DNA from: Sulfuricellaceae bacterium
GTDB taxonomy: Bacteria > Pseudomonadota > Gammaproteobacteria > Burkholderiales > Sulfuricellaceae
Length of the DNA stretch: 54,058 bases
Assembly: GCA_030690895.1 (NCBI GenBank)
Contig: JAUYFQ010000186.1
Location: forward strand, 1 to 54,058
Reading direction: 5' to 3'
In this document: positions 25,219-33,937 of the stretch, in pieces
How positions within the stretch are numbered: position 1 is the first letter of the stretch
Layout: every line of letters begins with the position of its first letter
Notes under the pieces: model-generated
The model's input: only the letters and a program-made list of their open reading frames with translations
What the model was told of the DNA's origin: nothing
Databases searched by the model: none
Position numbers and translations under genes: made by a program

Positions 25219-26858
25219 CGCAACATTTTGAACAACGCACCCGCGATCTGATCGACAGCCTCAAGGCCATTTGCGCCGCCTATGGGCTGGGCAACGATGG
25301 CAACGAATTCAAGATCATCACCCAGGTTTTTCTCTACAAATTCCTGAACGACAAGTTCGCCTTCGAGGCCAAGAAAATCCGGCCCGAACTGACCAAAGCC
25401 GAAAGCTGGGAAGCGGCCATCGCGGCCATGAGCGCCGACGACATGGACATGCTGCAAATGCAGATGGGGCCGGATACCGCCCGCCTGAAGCCTGAGCATT
25501 TCATCGCTCACCTGTTTGGCCGCCAGAACGCGCCGGAATTCGCCAAGCTGTTCGACGACACCCTGCGCGACATCGCCATTACCAACAACGACATCTTCGC
25601 CGTTAAAACCGATGGCGGCGCCAAGATCATCCTGTTTGATCGCGTCAGCGAATTCATCACCGACCCCTCCAAGCGCGACGCTTTTTGCCGCGCCCTCATC
25701 AACAAGCTGGGCGATTTCAGCTTCGAGCGCATCTTCAACGAAAAGTACGATTTCTACGCCGCGTTGTTTGAATACCTGATCAAGGATTACAACAAAGACA
25801 GTGGTGGCAAATACGCCGAGTACTACACCCCGCACGCCGTCGCCAAGATCATGGCCGCCATCCTGGTGCCGGATGCCGTGCGCGGCAAAATCAAGAACGT
25901 CAGCTGCTACGACCCCTCAGCGGGCTCCGGCACGCTGCTGATGAACATCGCCCACGCCATCGGCGAACAGCGCTGCAGCATCTACTCGCAAGACATCTCG
26001 CAAAAATCCTCCAGCCTGCTGCGCCTGAACCTGATTTTGAATAACCTGGTGCATTCCATCCCCAACATCATCCAGGGCAACACCATGCTCCACCCCTACC
26101 ACCGGGAGGCTCAGGGGCAAAAGAATGCGCTCAAGAAGTTCGACTACATCGTCAGCAATCCACCGTTCAAGATGGATTTCTCCGATTTCAGGAATGAGCT
26201 GGACAGCAAAGAGCACCAGGAACGCTTCTTTGCCGGGGTGCCCAATATCCCGAAACAAGCCGTCGATAAAATGGCCATCTACCAGCTGTTTTTGCAGCAC
26301 ATCATTTACTCGCTGAAACCCGGCGGCAAAGCCGCCGTGGTGGTGCCCACCGGCTTTATCACCGCGCAAAGCGGCATCGACAAAGGCATACGCCAGCATC
26401 TGGTGGATAACAAAATGCTGGCCGGCGTGGTCTCCATGCCCAGCAACATCTTCGCCACCACCGGCACTAATGTGTCCATTCTGTTCATCGACGCGGCCAA
26501 CAAGGCCGATGTGGTGCTGATCGACGCCTCCAGCCTTGGCACCAAGGTCAAGGACGGCAAGAACCAGAAAACCTTGCTGTCCACCGAAGAAGAAGACCGC
26601 ATCATCGCCACCTTCAACGCCAAGCAGGCAGTGGAAGATTTCTCGGTGGTGGTCAGCTACGCCGACATCGCCGCCAAAAATTATTCCCTGAGCGCCGGGC
26701 AGTATTTCGACGTGAAGATTGAATACAGCGACCTGACGCCCGCGCAGTTTGCCGAAAAGCTGCAAGGCTTTACGGGCAGGCTGGATGCGCTATTCAAGGA
26801 ATCGGCAGGGCTGGAACAGGCCATCAAGAAGCAGTTGGCGGAGTTGCGCTATGAGTAA
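25212..26858 (+). CDS. hsdM: type I restriction enzyme subunit M
   Basis: A 548-aa N6-adenine methyltransferase subunit. The AdoMet-binding motif I is DPSAGSGTLL near 234-243 and the catalytic motif IV is NPPF at 316-319. An N-terminal helical domain (QRTRDLIDSLKAICAAYGLG) contacts HsdS. The start is a TTG at 25212 inside the end of hsdR; no ATG fits the conserved start. Its end overlaps the Schlafen-like remnant by eight bases. With HsdS it forms the modification enzyme. Confidence 0.94.
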   Translation: MVTQHFEQRTRDLIDSLKAICAAYGLGNDGNEFKIITQVFLYKFLNDKFAFEAKKIRPELTKAESWEAAIAAMSADDMDMLQMQMGPDTARLKPEHFIAHLFGRQNAPEFAKLFDDTLRDIAITNNDIFAVKTDGGAKIILFDRVSEFITDPSKRDAFCRALINKLGDFSFERIFNEKYDFYAALFEYLIKDYNKDSGGKYAEYYTPHAVAKIMAAILVPDAVRGKIKNVSCYDPSAGSGTLLMNIAHAIGEQRCSIYSQDISQKSSSLLRLNLILNNLVHSIPNIIQGNTMLHPYHREAQGQKNALKKFDYIVSNPPFKMDFSDFRNELDSKEHQERFFAGVPNIPKQAVDKMAIYQLFLQHIIYSLKPGGKAAVVVPTGFITAQSGIDKGIRQHLVDNKMLAGVVSMPSNIFATTGTNVSILFIDAANKADVVLIDASSLGTKVKDGKNQKTLLSTEEEDRIIATFNAKQAVEDFSVVVSYADIAAKNYSLSAGQYFDVKIEYSDLTPAQFAEKLQGFTGRLDALFKESAGLEQAIKKQLAELRYE

Positions 26859-27423
26859 ATTCGGCAGGGAAGACAGCACCACGGAATTCAAATCTTACGG
26901 CGGACTGGTCAGCGGCCTAAGCCTCGCAGAGTGCCTGGCGGGCCGCTCCATGCCCCGCAATCGCGAACTGATGCGCGTTTTTCGGGACATGGAACTGGTC
27001 GAACACCTGGGGTCAGGAATGCGGCGCATTTTGAATGCCTACGACAGCAGTATTGTCCATATCAGCGAGCATTTTTTTGAACTGCGTTTTCCGATGGATG
27101 AGCGCGCACTCGAAATCGCTAGTGAAGGGGCAGTAGAGTCAGGGGTAGAGTCAGGGGTAGAGTCAGGGGCAGAGTCAGGGGCAGAGTCGCTAACGCAGCG
27201 GATACTCCTGTTGTTGCAGACCTCACCTTTGTCCAAATCAGAGCTGGCCCGAGAATTGGGTCTTAACAGCGTCACGGGTGCACTGAACCGCTCAGCAGGA
27301 GCCTTACTGGAACAAGCATTGATTGAGAGAACCCTGCCCGACAAACCCCAAAGCCGCCTGCAAAAATACCGCCTGACGCAGGCCGGGCGGCAGTGGCTTG
27401 AGCTTGGCGGGGTTGCTAAATGA
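26851..27423 (+). CDS. truncated Schlafen/AlbA-type regulator-like protein inside the hsd operon
   Basis: A 190-aa frame. The first 14 residues (MSKFGREDSTTEFK) resemble the start of AlbA_2/Schlafen-like proteins. The sequence then jumps to the C-terminal ATP-binding-like and wHTH region of that family (SYGGLVSGLSLAECLAGRSM, MPRNRELMRVF, VEHLGSGMRRIL), followed by a VESG/AESG repeat and a winged-helix tail (SKSELARELGLNSVTGALNR). The Schlafen catalytic domain is missing, so an in-frame deletion is inferred. Coupled to both neighbours (ATG within hsdM; stop overlaps hsdS as ATGA). Confidence 0.7.
   Translation: MSKFGREDSTTEFKSYGGLVSGLSLAECLAGRSMPRNRELMRVFRDMELVEHLGSGMRRILNAYDSSIVHISEHFFELRFPMDERALEIASEGAVESGVESGVESGAESGAESLTQRILLLLQTSPLSKSELARELGLNSVTGALNRSAGALLEQALIERTLPDKPQSRLQKYRLTQAGRQWLELGGVAK
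27133..27189 (+). repeat. 12-base coding tandem repeat
   Basis: Units of GTAGAGTCAGGG: three identical copies, a fourth with one change (GCAGAGTCAGGG) and a partial fifth. The repeat encodes alternating VESG and AESG. Being 12 bases, copy-number change keeps frame. Confidence 0.9.
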
Positions 27424-28757
27424 GTAACGCGAGCAATAGCAGAAAGTCATTTTCTGGAAAAGCCAGTCCGTTGCATACGCTCTGCATCTCGATAACGGAC
27501 TGTCATCACTCAACGCCGATATGGAGCGAGAGCGGGAAGGTTGTTGTCCGGAATTTCAACATTAAGAACGGCAAGCTCGATTTAAGCAGCCCTTTTTATA
27601 CTGACGAAAAAACTTTCCAAGAGCGAATTTCACGCGCCAAGCCGGAGGCAGGTGACTTAATCATTACTCGCGAAGCTCCTATGGGGGAGGTCTGCGTTAT
27701 CCCGGAGGGCGTAGAGTGTTGTCTTGGTCAAAGAATGGTTCTAATCAAACCTGACCCAAAGAAAATCGACAGCAAGTATCTCCTCTACGCGATGCTTTCC
27801 GAATTTGTTCAGGGACAAATCAACCAAAGCGATAAGACAGGCTCAATCGTTAGTAATTTGCGAATCCCTTTGCTGAAGGAGCTCGAAATACCCCTGATCG
27901 ACAGGGCGGAAGATGTTGCCGCTGTCCTCGCCGCCCTCGACGCCAAAATCGACTGCAACAAGCGCATCAACGCCGAGCTGGAGGCGATGGCCAAGACGCT
28001 GTACGACTACTGGTTCGTGCAATTCGACTTCCCCGATGCCAACGGCAAACCCTACAAATCCTCCGGCGGCATGATGGTCTACAACCCCAATCTGAAACGG
28101 GAGATTCCGGCGGGGTGGGAATCTGGCCCATTGTCGGAATGGATTGCATCCGACAAGACAGGGGACTGGGGCAAGGACTCAAAAGAGGGGAACTACACGT
28201 TGCAAGTTGACTGCATACGTGGCACAGACATTAATGGGTTAAATGGAGCTGGTCGCGTAGCAGCACCAACTCGCTTCATACTCGAAAAAAACAAAGGCAA
28301 GACTCTTGCGCCTTTTGACTTTGTCATAGAAATATCTGGCGGAAGTCCGACCCAGTCAACGGGTCGAATGGCATTTATTCTGACTGAGACAACCAAGAGA
28401 TTTACACGCCCAATAATCTGCTCAAACTTCTGCAAGGCGATATCGCTCAGAGACAATGAATATTTCTTCAACTTTGCCTACGAATGGCAGTCTGCTTACG
28501 ACAACAAAATTTTGTTTGGCTGGGAAGGAAAGACAAGCGGGATAAAAAACCTATTGTTTGACGCTTTCGTAAGCAAATATTTTGTGTGTAAACCGCCTCA
28601 AAAATGCGCTCAGCAATTCTTTAAGTTTGTTAGTCCTTTGCAAATCAAGAAGCAAAAATCGTTACAGGAAAACGAGGGGCTTGAAGCGCTACGCGACTGG
28701 CTCCTCCCCCTGCTGATGAACGGCCAGGTCACGGTGGCCTGTAAGGAGCAAACATGA
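27420..28757 (+). CDS. hsdS: type I restriction enzyme specificity subunit S
   Basis: A 445-aa subunit that recognises the bipartite DNA target for the HsdM and HsdR subunits. It has the usual two target-recognition halves, separated by a conserved helical spacer (KIDCNKRINAELEAMAKTLY, DYWFVQFDFPDANGKPY), and a C-terminal helix (LEALRDWLLPLLMNGQV). Length is normal. Base composition drops (AT-richer) inside the recognition halves at about 27500-27850 and 28180-28650, as expected for swapped target domains. The start is ATG 27420, overlapping the upstream stop. The recognised sequence cannot be predicted. Confidence 0.93.
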   Translation: MSNASNSRKSFSGKASPLHTLCISITDCHHSTPIWSESGKVVVRNFNIKNGKLDLSSPFYTDEKTFQERISRAKPEAGDLIITREAPMGEVCVIPEGVECCLGQRMVLIKPDPKKIDSKYLLYAMLSEFVQGQINQSDKTGSIVSNLRIPLLKELEIPLIDRAEDVAAVLAALDAKIDCNKRINAELEAMAKTLYDYWFVQFDFPDANGKPYKSSGGMMVYNPNLKREIPAGWESGPLSEWIASDKTGDWGKDSKEGNYTLQVDCIRGTDINGLNGAGRVAAPTRFILEKNKGKTLAPFDFVIEISGGSPTQSTGRMAFILTETTKRFTRPIICSNFCKAISLRDNEYFFNFAYEWQSAYDNKILFGWEGKTSGIKNLLFDAFVSKYFVCKPPQKCAQQFFKFVSPLQIKKQKSLQENEGLEALRDWLLPLLMNGQVTVACKEQT

Positions 28758-29812
28758 ACAATCTCCCCGCACCCTTCTCCCTGCTCTCCGCGCTGCGCGA
28801 GCTGATCCAGCAAGGCCGCCAGCGCGCCCTGCGAGCCGTGGACATGGTGCAGGTGCAAACCTGCTGGGAAGTGGGCCGCCACATCGTGGAGTTTGAGCAA
28901 GGGGGTGATGCACGCGCAGCGTATGGTAAAAAGCTATTGCCACGGCTGGCGGAAGCGTTGACCCGCGAGTTTGGCCGGGGCTTCGATGATCGTAATTTGC
29001 GCAACATGCGGGCGTTTTATCAGGCATTCCCAATTTGGCACGCAGTGCGTACCGAATTGAGCTGGACGCACTATCGGGCACTACTCCGAGTTAGCAACGA
29101 GGAAGCCCGAGCGTGGTACGCGAACGAGGCTGCCTTGCAGAACTGGAGCGCCCGCGCACTGGATCGACAGATAGGCACACTGTACTTCGAACGATTAATA
29201 CTCAGCGGCGACAAGATCAGCGTGACTGCAGAGGCTACTGCCAGCATCGCGGCACTGCCACAGATACCCCGAGAGTTCGTGCGCGACCCCGTGATGCTGG
29301 AGTTCTTAGGGCTGCCCGGCACGGGCAAGTTGCTAGAGTCCAAGCTGGAACAGGCGTTGATGGACAAGCTGCAAGCTTTTTTACTAGAACTTGGTAAGGG
29401 CTTCGCTTTTGTCGCCCGCCAGCAACGCATTAGCACCGAAACGCAGGATTTTTACATCGACCTGGTGTTTTACAACTACCTGCTCAAGTGCTTCGTACTG
29501 ATTGACCTGAAGACCGACAAACTCACGCATCAAGATATCGGGCAGATGGACATGTACGTGCGCATGTACGACGACCTCAAACGCAGTCCGGACGATAACC
29601 CGACCGTAGGCATCTTGCTATGCGAACACAAGGATCAATCGGTCGTGCGCTACTCGGTGTTGCACGAGAGTGAGCAATTGTTTGCCAGCAAATACCGCCT
29701 GATTCTTCCCAGCGAGGAAGAGCTGCGCCGCGAGATCGAACGCGAGCGGGCGAGCGTGGAAGAGGCCGCAAACCTTGCCACACGTGATCTCCCGGAAGAG
29801 GGGCAAGAATGA
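28754..29812 (+). CDS. PDDEXK nuclease, YhcG/DUF1016 family
   Basis: A 352-aa protein with the DUF1016 N-terminal helical domain (ISRGRQRAL-like RQRALRAVDMVQVQTCWEVG, then FDDRNLRNMRAFYQAFP). A C-terminal PD-(D/E)xK nuclease follows, with D236 (FYIDLVFYN) and D251-x-K253 (LIDLKTD). The family, known as YhcG in E. coli, is often found in defence islands and beside type I systems; its exact role is not established. The ATG overlaps the hsdS stop as ATGA, so it is translated with the restriction genes. Confidence 0.88.
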   Translation: MNNLPAPFSLLSALRELIQQGRQRALRAVDMVQVQTCWEVGRHIVEFEQGGDARAAYGKKLLPRLAEALTREFGRGFDDRNLRNMRAFYQAFPIWHAVRTELSWTHYRALLRVSNEEARAWYANEAALQNWSARALDRQIGTLYFERLILSGDKISVTAEATASIAALPQIPREFVRDPVMLEFLGLPGTGKLLESKLEQALMDKLQAFLLELGKGFAFVARQQRISTETQDFYIDLVFYNYLLKCFVLIDLKTDKLTHQDIGQMDMYVRMYDDLKRSPDDNPTVGILLCEHKDQSVVRYSVLHESEQLFASKYRLILPSEEELRREIERERASVEEAANLATRDLPEEGQE

Positions 29813-30894
29813 GCAAAAGCAAACTACCACAGGTTCCCAAGAAAAACGAAGTCTCCCTCGTCCGTTCCTCAGCGGCCGAATACCTGGCCTTTGTGGCCGC
29901 AACTGGCAACGCGCAAAGCAGCGTGGAAATGCGCTACGAGGATGAAAACCTCTGGCTGACGCAGAAAATGATGGCCACGCTCTACGATGTGTCGGTGCCG
30001 GCGATCAGCCAGCATTTGAAACGCATCTATGCGGATAACGAGCTGGAGCGCGAGGCAACTGTTAAGCAGTACTTAATGGTTCAAGCCGAGGGTAACCGGG
30101 AGGTTCAGCGCAACGTCGACCACTACAGCCTGCAGGCCATCATTGCCGTAGGCTTCAAGATCGAAAACGAACGCGCCGTGCAGTTCCGCAAGTGGGCCAA
30201 CCAGATCGTCAAGGACTACACGATTCAGGGTTGGGTCATGGATGCGGATCGCCTGAAGAGCGGCGGCAGCGTACTGACCGAAGATTTCTTCGAGCGGCAG
30301 TTGGAGAAGATCCGGGAAATCCGGCTCTCCGAACGCAAGTTCTACCAGAAGATCACCGACATCTACGCGACGGCGCTGGATTACGACCCTTCGGCCACGG
30401 CGACCAAGCGCTTTTTTGCTGCGGTTCAGAACAAACTGCATTACGCCATTCACGGGCAGACGGCGGCGGAAGTGATCGTGGGTCGGGCGGGTCACCAGAA
30501 GGACAACATGGGTCTGACCCACTGGGAAGGCGCACCCCACGGCAAAATCCACAAATACGATGTTTCCATCGCCAAGAACTACCTCTCCGAGTTCGAACTG
30601 GCGCAGATGCAGCGGATCGTTTCTGCCTATCTGGACATGGCCGAACTCCAGGCCATGCGCCGCATCCCCATGACCATGCAGGATTGGGAGGAACGCCTCG
30701 GTGGTTTCCTGAAGCTGTGGGACCGCGAAATTCTGCAAGATGCCGGCAAGGTCTCGGCGGAAATCGCCAAGGCCCATGCCGAAAGCGAATTCGAGAAATA
30801 CCGCATTGTGCAGGACCGGCTGTTTGAAAGTGACTTTGACAGACTCATCAGGCAGGTTGAGTCGGGATCTGAGTCAGGCAGCAACAGTGAATAG
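29809..30894 (+). CDS. rhuM: RhuM family protein
   Basis: A 361-aa RhuM-type protein, first named from a Salmonella pathogenicity island, of unknown biochemical role. The N-terminal part has a winged-helix-like DNA-binding stretch (ENLWLTQKMMATLYDVSVPA), followed by FKIENERAVQFRKWANQIVK and AEVIVGRAGHQKDNMGLTHW. It ends in an ESGSESGSNSE tail that echoes the 12-base repeat in the Schlafen-like gene. ATG 29809 overlaps the YhcG stop (ATGA). It is the last gene of the coupled restriction operon. RhuM genes are common companions of type I systems. Confidence 0.88.
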   Translation: MSKSKLPQVPKKNEVSLVRSSAAEYLAFVAATGNAQSSVEMRYEDENLWLTQKMMATLYDVSVPAISQHLKRIYADNELEREATVKQYLMVQAEGNREVQRNVDHYSLQAIIAVGFKIENERAVQFRKWANQIVKDYTIQGWVMDADRLKSGGSVLTEDFFERQLEKIREIRLSERKFYQKITDIYATALDYDPSATATKRFFAAVQNKLHYAIHGQTAAEVIVGRAGHQKDNMGLTHWEGAPHGKIHKYDVSIAKNYLSEFELAQMQRIVSAYLDMAELQAMRRIPMTMQDWEERLGGFLKLWDREILQDAGKVSAEIAKAHAESEFEKYRIVQDRLFESDFDRLIRQVESGSESGSNSE

Positions 30895-30953
30895 TTCACA
30901 TCCGATTGATCCCGGTACCCGTCCACCGCCACGCCGTGTCGAGTACATGGGAC

Positions 30954-31094
30954 ATGGCCAAAGATGGCAAATCATGGTTCGGTCCGCGCCGCCAGCGTGA
31001 AATAGCTGAACTCATCAGCACTCGGCGCAGCAAGCTCAAGCCGGAACGCAATGCGCTACAGGTTCGGTTGCTGGCCAAATGGCGTGCAAAATGA
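30954..31094 (+). CDS. short hypothetical protein (46 aa)
   Basis: Basic peptide MAKDGKSWFGPRRQREIAEL, then STRRSKLKPERNALQVRLLAKWRAK, read from ATG 30954. It is mostly helical and Lys/Arg-rich, with no recognised family. The frame extends to a TTG at 30906, but no ribosome site is convincing for either start. It follows rhuM on the same strand. It may be a real small gene or a remnant. Confidence 0.35.
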   Translation: MAKDGKSWFGPRRQREIAELISTRRSKLKPERNALQVRLLAKWRAK

Positions 31095-31274
31095 ATGTAC
31101 GGAGATTTTGCAGATGGATTCTGCAATTTTTGGTAATTCCGCAGACACCCGCAACGATGCTCATTGGCTCCAATAGCGTGTCGTTAGGTAGTAAACTGCA
31201 CACCACCAATATTCAAGGCCGACTGTTCTCAGTCGGCCTTTTTGTTTCCGCAGTTCTATAACGCGCAGTCCCGA
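31095..31274. other. island end, non-coding
   Basis: Between the last defence gene and the convergent Nudix-ThiE gene. Apart from the hairpin terminator at 31215-31244, no gene or tRNA is visible. A 3-prime tRNA-Phe fragment, expected at an island end, was looked for and not found. Confidence 0.4.
31215..31244. terminator. rho-independent terminator at the end of the defence island
   Basis: AAGGCCGACTG (31215-31225), loop TTCT, and CAGTCGGCCTT (31230-31240), followed by TTTG. It ends the plus-strand genes; the A-rich left flank is weak, so it works mainly on the plus strand. Confidence 0.75.
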
Positions 31275-32219
31275 TCAGGCCGCCCACGCCGAACGCTTCA
31301 TGGCGATTCCATGCGCACCCCACGAGTAAGCTGTGTCAGCCAGTTCAGGGCTCATCCCGCCGAGCGCGTAGACGGGCAAAGGGCAATCCAGAATCAGTTC
31401 GGCAAAACGCTGCCATCCCAGAACCGGCGCGCCAGGGTGGCTCAATGTCGGGAGTACCGGGCTGAGTACCACATAATCCAGTTCCAGGCGGATTGCCTGG
31501 GCTAGATCACCTGCGTCGTGGCAGGATGCCCCCACGATTTCACATTCTGGTCGCACGGCTTGGCGCATCAGTTGATCCGAAGCGAGATGCACGCCGTCCG
31601 CCCCGATGTGCTTTGCCAGTTCTGGTGTGGCATTGAGAACAACGCGCGCGCCATCGGCATGAGCGCGAGCCAGCACGCGCTTGGCCAGTCGATCGAATTC
31701 AGTAGCAGATAACTGCTTTTCCCGTAGCTGGATCAGGCGCACTCCCCGCTTCAACGCAATATCCAGTTGCTGCATGAAGGCCGCTTCGCCAACCTCCGCC
31801 ACCTGGCTAATGGCCAGCGTGGAAGGCAGGGAGAGCGCCTTCAAAATAGGGCCATTGGCGGGCAATAGAGGAGCAACTTCGACCTGATTGGGTCGCTGCC
31901 AGGCCAGAAGCTGATTTTCACGGCCATGCGGTTCGCCTGTCCAGGCGGTCACGCGGAAGAAATGCAGTTTGACGCTGGCGTGTTCATAATCAAAATGTCG
32001 CACCAGCCAGGGGTTTGCGCGTGTAACGGTGATTCCAAGTTCCTCATGTAACTCTCGTGCCAGGGCTTGCTGTAAGGACTCGCCCTGCTCGACCTTGCCG
32101 CCGGGGAATTCCCAGTATCCCGCATAGGGTTTTCCTGCTGGTCGGCAAGCCAGTAGAAAACGTCCGTCAGCTTGCTGAATGACGGCGGCGACCACGTCTA
32201 TGATTTTTTTTGAGTTCAT
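31275..32219 (-). CDS. Nudix hydrolase / thiamine phosphate synthase-like fusion
   Basis: A 314-aa two-domain protein. Residues 1-130 are a MutT-type Nudix hydrolase with G41-x5-E47 and the REUxEE core RELHEE at 55-60, likely to clean oxidised nucleotides such as 8-oxo-dGTP. Residues 135-314 are ThiE/TenI-like (RLIQLREKQL, GADGVHLASDQL, VVLSPVLPT). The fusion is common in betaproteobacteria; the ThiE-like half may not make thiamine phosphate. ATG 32219 overlaps the DUF815 gene as ATGA. Confidence 0.88.
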   Translation of the reverse strand: MNSKKIIDVVAAVIQQADGRFLLACRPAGKPYAGYWEFPGGKVEQGESLQQALARELHEELGITVTRANPWLVRHFDYEHASVKLHFFRVTAWTGEPHGRENQLLAWQRPNQVEVAPLLPANGPILKALSLPSTLAISQVAEVGEAAFMQQLDIALKRGVRLIQLREKQLSATEFDRLAKRVLARAHADGARVVLNATPELAKHIGADGVHLASDQLMRQAVRPECEIVGASCHDAGDLAQAIRLELDYVVLSPVLPTLSHPGAPVLGWQRFAELILDCPLPVYALGGMSPELADTAYSWGAHGIAMKRSAWAA

Positions 32220-33091
32220 TTTTTCGATTTCATTCCTGTCCGGCCAGCCCAGTCACGCGCAAATTGCCAGGCAGAGCGCCCGCTGCGTGAGCCGCGAGTA
32301 AGTGCCCACAGTAGAGCCTCGCTTCGAACCTTGTCGGATGTGGCGTCTGTCACGCCAAAATGGCGCAGCCAGTTTTGTGCGATGCTTAAATATTCGTCCT
32401 GATCGAAGGCATAAAAAGAGAGCCATAAACCGAAACGATCTGACAATGACACCTTTTCGTCGATACTTTCTCCGGGGCGAATTTCTCTGTCTGTGCTGAG
32501 TGTTTCCAGGTTTTCTGTCATATATTCCGGCATCAGGTGTCGTCGGTTGGATGTCGCATAGATCAGCACATTTTCGGCGGGACCAGATACGGAGCCATCC
32601 AGCGCCACCTTGAGCGCACGATAACCGGGTTCGCCAGTGTCGAAGGACAGGTCGTCGCAATAGATGATGAAACGTTCAGGTCGAGCGTACAGGATATCCG
32701 TGATATCGGGCAGGTCAACCAGGTCCAGTCGATCCACTTCGATCAGTCGCAGGCCTTTGTCGGCATACTGACCGAGCACCGCCTTGACCAGTGAGGATTT
32801 GCCTGTTCCGCGCGCACCGGTCAGCAATACATTATTGGCCGGTAGTCTGCTCACAAACTGACGTGTGTTGCGGTCGATCTCTTTTTTCTGCTCATCCACT
32901 CCAAGCAGATTCGCGAGCAGAACAGGGTGAGGATGCGCCACTGCTTGTAGAAACCCCTTCCCTGCCCGTTTGCGCCAGCGGAATGCAATCGAGGATGTCC
33001 AGTCTGGTTCCGGTGGCGGTGTCGGCAAAGTCTGCTCGATACGTTGCATGAGCGACTCAGCGCGAGATAGGACCGATTCGAATTCATTCAT
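32216..33091 (-). CDS. DUF815 AAA ATPase
   Basis: A 291-aa ATPase of the DUF815 group. It has Walker A GARGTGKS at 92-99, a hydrophobic Walker B (FIIYCDDLSF) and a sensor-like IYATSNRRHL. Function is unknown; AAA proteins of this type are linked to the Nudix-ThiE gene in many betaproteobacteria. The frame starts TTG-ATG; ATG 33091 was chosen. It shares a 255-base divergent region with rdgB. Confidence 0.88.
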   Translation of the reverse strand: MNEFESVLSRAESLMQRIEQTLPTPPPEPDWTSSIAFRWRKRAGKGFLQAVAHPHPVLLANLLGVDEQKKEIDRNTRQFVSRLPANNVLLTGARGTGKSSLVKAVLGQYADKGLRLIEVDRLDLVDLPDITDILYARPERFIIYCDDLSFDTGEPGYRALKVALDGSVSGPAENVLIYATSNRRHLMPEYMTENLETLSTDREIRPGESIDEKVSLSDRFGLWLSFYAFDQDEYLSIAQNWLRHFGVTDATSDKVRSEALLWALTRGSRSGRSAWQFARDWAGRTGMKSKK

Positions 33092-33346
33092 CAAGCGTCA
33101 CCTGTCAGTAATTTGTGTTGGAGCGCATAGTAAAGCAGTTGGTTACTGCCAGCACTTCCGGCAAGGATAATCTGGGTTCAAACCTTGAAATTCAGTCTCA
33201 AGGCGCAGATTTCAAGTCAGGGCAAAGTCAGGGCAAATCGGATCCACGCGTTATGCTTTTCCCCGTAAAATGCTGCACTTGTTTTTTGGTTGCATCAAAC
33301 GTCAGACGATGTGGCCATGTGTTTTTCCAAGCTTATGGAGCAGATC
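33092..33346. other. divergent intergenic region between DUF815 and rdgB
   Basis: 255 bases without a credible gene. A tandem AGTCAGGGCAA pair lies near 33213-33235. No clear promoter hexamers can be assigned by eye for either direction. Confidence 0.4.
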
Positions 33347-33937
33347 ATGAAGAAACTTGTTATTGCCTCAGGCAACCCGGGGAAATTACGGGAAATTGGT
33401 GCGATCCTGGCACCGCTGGATTTTGAAGTTCTGCCTCAGTCCGCATTCAATATTCCAGAAGCAGAAGAGCCCTATTTCACATTTATCGAGAATTGCCTGA
33501 CCAAGGCGCGCCATGCTTCTGCGCATTCAGGTTTACCTGCGCTGGCGGATGATTCCGGGATTTGCGTCGATGCGCTGAATGGTGCGCCGGGCGTGTATTC
33601 CGCACGATTTTCGGGTGAGCCGAAATCGGATCAGCGTAATAACGAGAAGCTGATCAGCTTGTTGCAAGGTCACGATAATCGCAAGGCGCATTATTACTGC
33701 GTGATGGTGCTGGTTCGCTGGCCGGAAGATCCTCAGCCCATCATCGCGGAAGGCGCCATGTATGGCGAGATTATCGATACGCCCAGGGGTGATGGCGGCT
33801 TTGGGTATGACCCCTATTTCCTGATCCCGGAATTGGGCCAAACGGGCGCTGAGGTGCCCATGGAATTAAAAAACCGTATCAGTCATCGCGGCAAGGCGCT
33901 GGCGGCACTGGTCGAAAAATTGAGAGAAAATCCATGA
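33347..33937 (+). CDS. rdgB: non-canonical purine NTP pyrophosphatase
   Basis: A 196-aa RdgB/HAM1 enzyme that hydrolyses dITP and XTP to keep them out of DNA. It starts MKKLVIASGNPGKLREIGAI, with the substrate-binding SGNxGK motif, and carries FIENCLTKARHAS and GLPALADDSGICVDALNG. The start is ATG 33347 after GGAG; the upstream ATG at 33290 is not preferred. The next gene starts inside its stop (ATGA). Confidence 0.95.
   Translation: MKKLVIASGNPGKLREIGAILAPLDFEVLPQSAFNIPEAEEPYFTFIENCLTKARHASAHSGLPALADDSGICVDALNGAPGVYSARFSGEPKSDQRNNEKLISLLQGHDNRKAHYYCVMVLVRWPEDPQPIIAEGAMYGEIIDTPRGDGGFGYDPYFLIPELGQTGAEVPMELKNRISHRGKALAALVEKLRENP

Noticed and set aside
31095-31274. Possible attR copy of the tRNA-Phe end (CCACCAATATTCAAGGCC)
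   Set aside because: Similarity to the tRNA end is only a CCACCAA-x-ATT stretch and no T arm precedes it, so it does not support an integration event.
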